This document shows, piece by piece, positions 19,544 to 26,545 of a stretch of DNA of 64,000 nt. Numbering within the stretch: position 1 is the stretch's first letter; every line of letters begins with the position of its first letter. The notes below the pieces were generated by a model. It was not told the DNA's origin, searched no databases, and was given only the letters and a program-made list of their open reading frames with translations. Made by a program: the position numbers and the translations under genes. The stretch comes from Flavobacterium arcticum. GTDB taxonomy: Bacteria > Bacteroidota > Bacteroidia > Flavobacteriales > Flavobacteriaceae. The stretch is taken from NCBI RefSeq assembly GCF_003344925.1, contig NZ_CP031188.1, forward strand, positions 1,176,501-1,240,500, written 5' to 3'.

Positions 19544-20149
19544 ATGTTTTCCGAAATAGCTTTTCCTGTTTTTGAACAGAGTATCCTTGATTATCATAAG
19601 TTTGATAACGTTGACCAACCTATAAATAATCCTTTTAGCAAAGATAAAATAGAGCACTTGCTTTATGCTAAAAATTGGATAGACACTGTACAATGGCATT
19701 TTGAGGATATTATTCGTAATCCAGAAATAGACCCTGTAGCAGCATTAACGTTAAAAAGACGTATAGACGCATCTAACCAAGAGCGTACAGATATGGTAGA
19801 GTATATAGATAGTTACTTTTTACAAAAATATGCTGATGTACAGGTTAAAAGCGATGCCAAAATAAACTCTGAAAGTCCTGCATGGGCATTAGATAGGTTG
19901 TCTATACTTGCCTTAAAAATATATCACATGAACGAAGAGGCTACTCGCGAGGGAGCATCTGAGGAGCATCGTAAAAAATGTACAGAGAAACTTAATGTAC
20001 TACTTGAGCAGAAAAAAGACTTATCTACTGCTATAGATGATTTGATTGCCGATATTGAAAGCGGTGAGAAATATATGAAAGTCTATAAGCAGATGAAAAT
20101 GTATAATGACGAGGAGTTGAATCCTGTTTTGTATCAAAATAAAAAATAG
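19544..20149 (+). CDS. DUF4254 protein
   Basis: This 201-residue, all-helical cytoplasmic protein has the DUF4254 pattern: an early FPVFEQSILDYH segment, NPF, WHFEDIIRNPEID and a LKRRIDASNQERTDMVE block. No function is established for the family. The frame also allows a TTG start at 19538, but the ATG at 19544 is preferred. It precedes the family 9 glycosyltransferase gene by 6 bases, and I recall the same pairing in other Bacteroidota, which hints at a link with lipopolysaccharide core assembly. Confidence 0.85.
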   Translation: MFSEIAFPVFEQSILDYHKFDNVDQPINNPFSKDKIEHLLYAKNWIDTVQWHFEDIIRNPEIDPVAALTLKRRIDASNQERTDMVEYIDSYFLQKYADVQVKSDAKINSESPAWALDRLSILALKIYHMNEEATREGASEEHRKKCTEKLNVLLEQKKDLSTAIDDLIADIESGEKYMKVYKQMKMYNDEELNPVLYQNKK

Positions 20150-20155
20150 ACCTTC

Positions 20156-21205
20156 ATGCGAAGGAAAAAACATATTCTTGTAATACGCCTATCTGCTATG
20201 GGCGATGTTGCTATGGTGGTACCCGTACTAAGGGCGCTGACAGAGCAACATAAAAAGGTAAAAGTTACAGTAATATCAAGGGCTTTTTTTAAGCCCTTTT
20301 TTAATGGAATACCTAATATAGATTTTTTTGCTGCCGAACCTAATGGTAAACATAAAGGTTTTTTAGGTTTACTGAAACTGTATTCTGAACTTAAAAAACT
20401 TCATGTATATGGTGTTGCCGATTTACATAATGTACTGCGAAGTAGGATAATAACAACGCTGTTTAGGTTAAAGGGAAAAAAAACAGCAACAGTTGATAAA
20501 GCCCGAAGCCAAAGAGCAGCACTAACACGACCTGATAATAAAGTATTTGAACCTTTAGTGCCTATAACAGAAAGGTATGCCGATGTGTTTGAAATGCTTG
20601 GATATCCTATAGATCTTAAAAAGGTTAAGTTTATTGAAAAACAGAGCCTTACAGATGATATAATTGCAACCACAGGTACGCGTACAGAAAACTGGGTAGG
20701 TATAGCTCCTTTTGCCAAGCATAGAGCAAAAATATACCCTAAAGATTTAATGCAAGAGGTTATTAATCAGCTTTTGGTGAAACCAAAAATAAAAATTTTT
20801 CTTTTTGGGGCAGGACGTAGCGAAATAAAGAAACTAGAAGGCTTTGCCGAGGGACATGATAATGTAATTGTTATTGCTGGTAAAATGAGTTTTAAACAGG
20901 AATTACAATTAATAAGCAATCTTGATATAATGCTTAGTATGGATAGTGGTAATGCTCATATTGCTGCTATGTATGGTGTTAATGTGATAACGCTTTGGGG
21001 CGCAACGCATCCCTATGCAGGCTTTGCACCCTTTAATCAACCTGAGAAAAATCAATTGGTTGCAGACAGGGAACAATACCCTAAGCTGCCTACCTCTATA
21101 TATGGGAATAAAAAAGTAGAAGGCTATGAAAATGCTATGCGTACTATAAAGCCAAATGATGTTGTAACTATTGTAGATAGTTATTTAAATCATAATAACT
21201 TATAG
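20156..21205 (+). CDS. glycosyltransferase family 9 (heptosyltransferase-like)
   Basis: This 349-residue GT-B protein starts with ILVIRLSAMGDVAMVVPVL, the family 9 hallmark. The C-terminal half contains SMDSGNAHIAA and NVITLWGATHPYAGF, the donor-site blocks of ADP-heptose:LPS heptosyltransferases. It would act at the cytoplasmic face on lipid A core. It is likely co-transcribed with the DUF4254 gene and ends before a strong bidirectional terminator. Heptose specificity is inferred from family only. Confidence 0.92.
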   Translation: MRRKKHILVIRLSAMGDVAMVVPVLRALTEQHKKVKVTVISRAFFKPFFNGIPNIDFFAAEPNGKHKGFLGLLKLYSELKKLHVYGVADLHNVLRSRIITTLFRLKGKKTATVDKARSQRAALTRPDNKVFEPLVPITERYADVFEMLGYPIDLKKVKFIEKQSLTDDIIATTGTRTENWVGIAPFAKHRAKIYPKDLMQEVINQLLVKPKIKIFLFGAGRSEIKKLEGFAEGHDNVIVIAGKMSFKQELQLISNLDIMLSMDSGNAHIAAMYGVNVITLWGATHPYAGFAPFNQPEKNQLVADREQYPKLPTSIYGNKKVEGYENAMRTIKPNDVVTIVDSYLNHNNL

Positions 21206-21230
21206 TTCTATTTTTATAGAATAAATAAAA

Positions 21231-21259
21231 ACGGGCAATGTATTACATTGCCCGTTTTT
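21231..21259. terminator. bidirectional intrinsic terminator
   Basis: A 10-bp stem, ACGGGCAATG (21231-21240) with CATTGCCCGT (21246-21255), encloses a 5-base loop, with A residues before and T residues after. It lies between the convergent glycosyltransferase and reductase genes and can stop both. Confidence 0.85.
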
Positions 21260-21286
21260 GTATTTAATAAATTTTATTTTGAGGTA

Positions 21287-22339
21287 TTATACATCGTCAT
21301 AATCTACATAAACTTCCTGCGATGTAGGGTGTGCTTGGCAGGTAAGTATAAGCCCTTCGGCAATTTCGCCATCTGTAAGTATAGCGTTTTTTTTCATCTC
21401 GGCACTACCACTTGTTATACGTGCCATACAGCTACTACATATACCACCTTGGCAAGAGTAAGGAGCATCTACGCCTTGTTTTAGGGCAGCGTCTAGTATT
21501 GTCATTTTTTGCGACATATCAAAAGTCGTTTCCTCATCATCTACCAGTACGGTAATTTTAGTATGACCTTCTAAGTTTTCCTCAATTTTCTTCTCAGCAA
21601 TAGGAGTAGAAAACAACTCAAACTTAATGTTTTTCTCAGGTACATTACTTTCTTTTAGTACCTCGCTTACCGTTTTTATCATCTCTTCAGGACCGCACAG
21701 GTAAAACTTAGCAAACTCTTTTTCTTTATGTTTGTTTTTCGTTACAAAGTTTACGGTAGAGCGTTCTATTCTGCCAAAAAGAGAATCCTCGGCTCTAGCT
21801 TTACTATAAACAAAATGTACAAAAAAGCGACCCACATATTCTAGTTGCATATCGTGCAATAACTGATGAAATATAGTGTCCTCGGGTGTTTTGTTACCAT
21901 ATACCAGCACAAAAGTACTTTTTGGTTCGCCTTCTAGTACTGATTGTATAATAGATAGTATAGGCGTTATACCACTACCAGCAGCAAATGCCGCATAGTT
22001 GCGCTGTCTGTCTGGTTTAGGTTCAAAAGTAAATTTACCTTCTGGTGTGCCTATTTCTAAGGTGTCACCTGTAGCTAGTTTTTCATTAGCAAAGCTAGAA
22101 AACCCTCCGCTTTGCACTGCTTTTATAGCTACGCGAAGTTCATCACTATTGGGTGAAGAACAAATAGAGTAAGCTTTGCGCACCTCTTGTCCTTCATATT
22201 CAGTTTTCAGGTTTATATACTGCCCTGCTGTAAATTTGTATGCATCTTTAAGGTTATCAGGAATAGTAAAAGCAATAGATACTGCTCCAGGTGTTTCCCT
22301 TGTAACATCTTTTATGGTTAACGTATGAAATGTTGACAT
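21287..22339 (-). CDS. PaaE-like NAD(P)H-dependent flavin/2Fe-2S reductase
   Basis: This 350-residue protein has an FAD-binding domain (RKAYSICSSP near residue 55), an NAD-binding domain (AGSGITPILS near 120, CGPEEMI near 215) and a C-terminal plant-type ferredoxin domain with C-x4-C-x2-C (SCQGGICSSC) and a fourth Cys in LTCQAHP. This order is that of the electron-transfer subunit of phenylacetyl-CoA epoxidase and related reductases. No epoxidase subunit genes are near, so the physiological partner is unknown. It diverges from the PadR operon. Confidence 0.88.
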   Translation of the reverse strand: MSTFHTLTIKDVTRETPGAVSIAFTIPDNLKDAYKFTAGQYINLKTEYEGQEVRKAYSICSSPNSDELRVAIKAVQSGGFSSFANEKLATGDTLEIGTPEGKFTFEPKPDRQRNYAAFAAGSGITPILSIIQSVLEGEPKSTFVLVYGNKTPEDTIFHQLLHDMQLEYVGRFFVHFVYSKARAEDSLFGRIERSTVNFVTKNKHKEKEFAKFYLCGPEEMIKTVSEVLKESNVPEKNIKFELFSTPIAEKKIEENLEGHTKITVLVDDEETTFDMSQKMTILDAALKQGVDAPYSCQGGICSSCMARITSGSAEMKKNAILTDGEIAEGLILTCQAHPTSQEVYVDYDDV

Positions 22340-22357
22340 ATTAATAGTATTTAGCTA

Positions 22358-22365
22358 CAAAATTA
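22358..22365 (-). promoter_or_regulatory. -7 promoter element TAATTTTG for the reductase gene
   Basis: On the minus strand an exact TAnnTTTG match lies 18 bases before the ATG at 22339. The PadR-operon palindrome starts about 42 bases further upstream on this strand. Confidence 0.55.
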
Positions 22366-22406
22366 AGCATTCCTTATAGGGAAATGAAAACTGTTCGCAA
22401 ATAAAT

Positions 22407-22444
22407 TATACATAAGATTATTATGCATAATAAAATTATGTATA
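22407..22444. promoter_or_regulatory. 38-bp near-perfect palindrome, candidate PadR operator
   Basis: The two halves pair at 17 of 19 positions around a centre between 22425 and 22426. The outer arms are TATACATAA (22407-22415) and TTATGTATA (22436-22444); the core is the perfect 16-base palindrome TTATTATGCATAATAA (22418-22433). Its right edge overlaps the first bases of the PadR -7 element. PadR proteins bind dyads containing ATGT and ACAT, which are present here. Confidence 0.65.
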
Positions 22445-22450
22445 TATTTG
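22443..22450 (+). promoter_or_regulatory. -7 promoter element TATATTTG of the PadR operon
   Basis: An exact TAnnTTTG match 31 bases before the PadR ATG. It overlaps the right end of the 38-bp palindrome by two bases, so a protein bound there should block RNA polymerase. Confidence 0.65.
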
Positions 22451-22481
22451 GACTGTAAATTATTTTGAATTTAGGCACATC

Positions 22482-22829
22482 ATGAAAAACTCGCCACTAT
22501 ATAAGGGTAGTCTTACTACTATAATTATGAAGCTATTAGAAGAAAATGAGCGTATGTATGGCTATGAAATAACCCAAAAAGTAAAGCTTATTACTCAAGG
22601 AGAGCTAAATATTACCGAAGGTGCATTATATCCTGCATTACATAGGCTAGAGGGTGAAGGGCTGCTAGAAGCCGAAGTAGAAAAAGTAGATAACAGGCTA
22701 CGTAAGTACTATAAACTTACCGAAAGCGGACAAAAAGAAACGGTAAATAGGCTGGCTGAACTTGAAGATTTTATAAGAAATATGCAAACGCTTGTAAACT
22801 CTAAAACAAATCCTGATTTACAGTTTTAA
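22482..22829 (+). CDS. PadR family transcriptional regulator
   Basis: This 115-residue PadR winged-helix protein is of the small (PadR-s1) type. GSLTTIIMKLL, MYGYEITQKV, ITEGALYPALHRLEGEGLL and the wing segment RKYYKLTESG are the diagnostic blocks. Such proteins repress their own operon, often together with a membrane protein or ABC transporter. It heads a run of genes at 22482-26392, and the palindrome just upstream is a likely autoregulatory site. Confidence 0.93.
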   Translation: MKNSPLYKGSLTTIIMKLLEENERMYGYEITQKVKLITQGELNITEGALYPALHRLEGEGLLEAEVEKVDNRLRKYYKLTESGQKETVNRLAELEDFIRNMQTLVNSKTNPDLQF

Positions 22830-22831
22830 TT

Positions 22832-23449
22832 ATGAAGCTTACTAAAGAAAATATCACTTTTATAGACAATTACCTGAAAAATTCAGGAGTTAGCTATAGT
22901 GATGTTCGCTATGAGATGACAGACCATGTTGCTACGACCTTAGAAGAAAAAGAAGGTGATTTTCTTGAGAATTTCATGGTATATATGGCTCGTAATAAAA
23001 AGTATATTATGCAATCTAACAGGCAGTTTGCTAAAGCTGCTCGCAAGCGTGCCTTATGGCTATTATTACAAAACATGATTAAGCCTCATAGCCTTGTGTT
23101 TATGGTTGCTTTGTTTTTAGTACTTTATATGGCTGTTACTACTTTTGGCGTAAATACCGTAAAAGATGTACTAGGTATAATTTATAGTTTGTTACTGGTA
23201 TGCCTACTATTGTTTTATAAATTTAGTATAGGTTACCATAAGTCTAAATTTTCGGTATTAGATAAGTTAATTTCTACATTGCTTATTATTACCTATGTTG
23301 TTTTTGTGTTTTTAAGACCAAACAAGCTAATAGATAACCCTATGTTAATAACTATTTATTATGCAGCTTTTACATCTTTTATAACTATAAATGTATACAC
23401 GTTTTATGTTTTATCAAAAAAATATAAACTGCAATATAATTATGAATAA
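22832..23449 (+). CDS. membrane protein of PadR operon, HAAS-like N-terminus
   Basis: This 205-residue protein has a soluble helical N-terminus of about 85 residues and four membrane helices. The N-terminal segment includes YSDVRYEMTDHVATTLEEKE, an E-x-x-D-H pattern shared with the next gene, recalling the small helical domains (HAAS/DUF1700) that accompany PadR regulators. It starts two bases after padR. It may sense an envelope signal and pass it to PadR, but this is inference. No enzyme motif is visible. Confidence 0.7.
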   Translation: MKLTKENITFIDNYLKNSGVSYSDVRYEMTDHVATTLEEKEGDFLENFMVYMARNKKYIMQSNRQFAKAARKRALWLLLQNMIKPHSLVFMVALFLVLYMAVTTFGVNTVKDVLGIIYSLLLVCLLLFYKFSIGYHKSKFSVLDKLISTLLIITYVVFVFLRPNKLIDNPMLITIYYAAFTSFITINVYTFYVLSKKYKLQYNYE

Positions 23450-24152
23450 CAAAGACAGAAAAATAACAGCACACGAAGCAGATAGGCTTTTTGGTTTTAC
23501 GCGCGAGCATTTTGTAGAACATTACGATTTACAGTCGGAGCTTGTAGACCATTTAGCCAATGCTATAGAGTTGAAATGGCAACAAAATCCTGATTTAGAT
23601 TTTGAACAGGCATTGCAGGCAGCGTTTAAGAAATTTGGGATTTTTGGTTTTTCCGATATTGTAGAAAAACGCCAAAAGGCACTTACTAAAAAATATTATA
23701 AACTACTGTGGAGTTATTTTAAAACCTTTTTCCGTTTACCGCAGGTTTTAGGTACACTTTCGGCAGTAATTGCTATATATTGGCTACTAAAGTTCTCTAC
23801 TATACTCTACACGGTTTTCTTGTTTTGTGGTATTGTAGCAGGTATATCATATGCTATATATATGAGCGTAAAATATAGAAGAAGAGCCAAAAAGACAGGG
23901 CGTAAATGGTTACTTGAAGAAATTATATACAGTTGTGCAGGCGGTTTCCCTATAGTGTATGCGCCCATCTATTTTCAGCACTTTTTTTCTTTAGAAGAAA
24001 AAACAATATCTGAGCCTGCTGCTTGGTTACTTGCCATAACATTAGTCCTTTACTATTTATTCGATTACGTAGCATTATTTGTGTTACCTCGCAAAGCAGA
24101 AAAGCACCTTACAGAGCTTTACCCAGAGTATCATATAATAGAGAAACAATAA
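23442..24152 (+). CDS. second membrane protein of PadR operon, HAAS-like N-terminus
   Basis: This protein is 236 residues from the ATG at 23442, which overlaps the previous stop by 8 bases; the longer frame from 23391 would overlap by 59 bases and is not favoured. A helical N-terminus (LQSELVDHLANAIELKW, then DFEQALQAAFKKFG) is followed by four or five membrane helices. The DH motif aligns with that in the preceding gene, so the two look like diverged paralogues. Function unknown, probably linked to PadR signalling. Confidence 0.7.
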   Translation: MNNKDRKITAHEADRLFGFTREHFVEHYDLQSELVDHLANAIELKWQQNPDLDFEQALQAAFKKFGIFGFSDIVEKRQKALTKKYYKLLWSYFKTFFRLPQVLGTLSAVIAIYWLLKFSTILYTVFLFCGIVAGISYAIYMSVKYRRRAKKTGRKWLLEEIIYSCAGGFPIVYAPIYFQHFFSLEEKTISEPAAWLLAITLVLYYLFDYVALFVLPRKAEKHLTELYPEYHIIEKQ

Positions 24153-24210
24153 AAAATTGTAACGTTTTTTTGGTTTTGCTACTAACTATATAAACAAAAC
24201 CACCAATTAT

Positions 24211-25683
24211 ATGTTTAGGAAGTTTATTGCACTCGAATGGAAAGCCTTTTTTAGGTCGCCCTCTTTTACTGCTAATGTTATCGTGAAAGTGTTCATGATA
24301 TTAGGAGGACTATTCTTTATGTTAGCACTTTTAGGTATGGGGTTTGGAAGCTATTTTATTATAGAAGATAGTCTTAAACAAGATCCGTTAGAAGTAATAA
24401 ATAAGTATATTATATACTATTTAGTGTCGGATATAATGATTAGGTACTTTTTACAAAAAATTCCTGTTATAAATATAAAACCATTCCTTACACTACCCAT
24501 AAAAAGAAGTACTATTGTAAGCTTTGCGCTAGGTAAAACAGCATTGTCATTTTTTAATTATATACATGCTTTTTTCTTTATACCATTTTCAATAGTTATG
24601 TTAATAGAGGGGCATGACCCATTAAGTGTAGGGCTTTGGCACTTGGGTATATTTGCATTGATATATTGTAATAACTTTATGAATATATTGATCAATAATA
24701 AAGATGGTCTTTTTGTTGTATTTATGGGCTCTTTAGCTATAATGGGCGGACTTCAGTATTATGAAATATTTGATGCTACAATTTACACATCAGTATTTTT
24801 TCAAGGAATGTATGCTACAACATACATTTTTATACTTCCAATAATAGCACTTATAGGGTTAGTGATATACTCTTTCCGTTATTTTAAACAACATTTATAT
24901 CAAGACACGGGGCTTGCTAAAAAACAGTCTGATGTTACTACACAAGACTATTCTTGGCTTAATCGTTATGGTACACTAGGTACTTTCCTTAAAAATGATA
25001 TTAAACTGATAATAAGAAACAAACGCTCTAAAACCACAGTGGGTCTAAGTTTATTATTTCTTTTTTACGGATTAGCTTTCTTTACAGGAATAGTAAAAGG
25101 TTATGATAATAGCTTTATGCACATGTTTGCAGCCATATTTGTAACAGGAGGTTTCCTGTTTACTTTTGGGCAATTTGTACCAAGCTGGGATAGTGCTTAC
25201 TACCCATTAATGATGAGCCAAAATATACAGTATCGTGAGTATATCTCCTCTAAATGGTGGTTAGTAGTTATTGGTACATTTATAAGTACAATATTAGCAT
25301 TACCATACATCTACTTTGGTTTAAATATTTACTTAATGCTACTTGCAGCAGGAGTATATAACATAGGGGTAAATTCGCACTTAATATTATTAGGTGGTGC
25401 CTATATAAAAACACCCATAGATTTGGCATCGAGCAAACAAGCCTTTGGAGATAAGAAAGCCTTTAATGTAAAAACACTATTAATAACATTACCTAAAATG
25501 ATTATTCCAATGGCACTATATAGTCTTGGAGATGCTTTTATAGGTGAAAATTGGGGAGTACTACTTGTAATTATTGCAGGTATTATAGGGTTTACTTTCC
25601 GTAACAAAGTATTCTCTATGGTAGAGAAAATATACAAAACAGAGAAGTACAAAACATTAGCATCTTACAAACAAAAAAACTAA
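24211..25683 (+). CDS. DUF5687-type permease-like membrane protein
   Basis: This 490-residue protein has about twelve helices. The N-terminus MFRKFIALEWKAFFRSPSF and a middle segment FLKNDIKLIIRNKRSKTT are typical of DUF5687, a Bacteroidota family of ABC-type permease subunits. Each half starts with a short basic segment before its helices. The ATPase gene follows after 13 bases, so together they form a transporter, possibly an exporter or a remodelling device; the cargo is unknown. Confidence 0.85.
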   Translation: MFRKFIALEWKAFFRSPSFTANVIVKVFMILGGLFFMLALLGMGFGSYFIIEDSLKQDPLEVINKYIIYYLVSDIMIRYFLQKIPVINIKPFLTLPIKRSTIVSFALGKTALSFFNYIHAFFFIPFSIVMLIEGHDPLSVGLWHLGIFALIYCNNFMNILINNKDGLFVVFMGSLAIMGGLQYYEIFDATIYTSVFFQGMYATTYIFILPIIALIGLVIYSFRYFKQHLYQDTGLAKKQSDVTTQDYSWLNRYGTLGTFLKNDIKLIIRNKRSKTTVGLSLLFLFYGLAFFTGIVKGYDNSFMHMFAAIFVTGGFLFTFGQFVPSWDSAYYPLMMSQNIQYREYISSKWWLVVIGTFISTILALPYIYFGLNIYLMLLAAGVYNIGVNSHLILLGGAYIKTPIDLASSKQAFGDKKAFNVKTLLITLPKMIIPMALYSLGDAFIGENWGVLLVIIAGIIGFTFRNKVFSMVEKIYKTEKYKTLASYKQKN

Positions 25684-25696
25684 AATACACAACATC

Positions 25697-26392
25697 ATGA
25701 TACAAGTACATAACCTTAGAAAAACATATAACGGAACAACCGTATTAAAAATAGATAATCTTGAAATACCTAAAGGCGAAAGCTTTGGGCTAGTAGGTAA
25801 TAACGGAGCGGGGAAAACTACATTTTTCAGCTTGTTACTAGATTTAATACAGCCATCTAACGGATATATAACCAGCAATACTATAAAGGTTAATGAAAGC
25901 GAAGCATGGAAACCCTTTACATCGGCATTTATAGATGAGAGTTTTCTTATAGGCTACCTTACGCCCGAAGAATATTTTTATTTTATTGGCGAACTTCGCG
26001 GTTTAAATAAAGCAGATGTAGATGCACTATTAGTAAAGCATCAAGACTTTTTTAATGATGAGATACTAAAGAAAAAGAAATACCTGCGCGACCTCTCTAA
26101 AGGAAACCAAAAGAAGGTGGGTATTATTGCAGCATTAATAGGTAACCCCGAAGTTATTATACTCGATGAACCCTTTGCTAACTTAGACCCTACTACACAA
26201 TTTAGACTAAAAAAAATAATTAAAGAACTTGCCGAAGATCCAGAGGTAACAATACTGGTGTCTAGTCATGACCTTGCTCATACCATAGAGGTAAGTAACC
26301 GTATTGTTGCACTGCAAAAGGGTGAAGTGGTAAAAGACATAAAAACATCTGAAGAAACGCTCAAGGAGCTCGAAGCTTTTTTTGCGATATAA
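25697..26392 (+). CDS. ABC transporter ATP-binding protein
   Basis: This 231-residue nucleotide-binding domain has Walker A GNNGAGKTT (34-42), a signature LSKGNQKKVG near residue 136, Walker B VIILDEPFANLDP near 155 and the switch His in SSHDL near 190. The LSKGNQ form is usual in export-type, single-permease ABC systems. It pairs with the DUF5687 protein and is followed by a strong terminator that closes the PadR operon. Confidence 0.95.
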   Translation: MIQVHNLRKTYNGTTVLKIDNLEIPKGESFGLVGNNGAGKTTFFSLLLDLIQPSNGYITSNTIKVNESEAWKPFTSAFIDESFLIGYLTPEEYFYFIGELRGLNKADVDALLVKHQDFFNDEILKKKKYLRDLSKGNQKKVGIIAALIGNPEVIILDEPFANLDPTTQFRLKKIIKELAEDPEVTILVSSHDLAHTIEVSNRIVALQKGEVVKDIKTSEETLKELEAFFAI

Positions 26393-26399
26393 ATACACT

Positions 26400-26430
26400 A
26401 TCCCCTTACTTTGGTAAGGGGATTTTTTTT
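26400..26430 (+). terminator. intrinsic terminator of the PadR/ABC operon
   Basis: A 10-bp stem, ATCCCCTTAC (26400-26409) with GTAAGGGGAT (26414-26423), has a TTTG loop and a following run of T. Confidence 0.88.
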
Positions 26431-26545
26431 GTATTCAATTTTTTGATGTAAAAGTATTCTCTCTTTACGAAAAGAAGTGTATTTTTACCCCTCTTTTATA
26501 CTAAAAAAGAATTTTGACAGTTAAAGGAATAAAAAATCTATACAT

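Noticed and set aside
24171..24202. TGGTTTTG/CAAAACCA inverted repeat before the DUF5687 gene as a terminator
   Set aside because: The T-run is upstream of the stem and not downstream, and the genes on both sides look co-transcribed.
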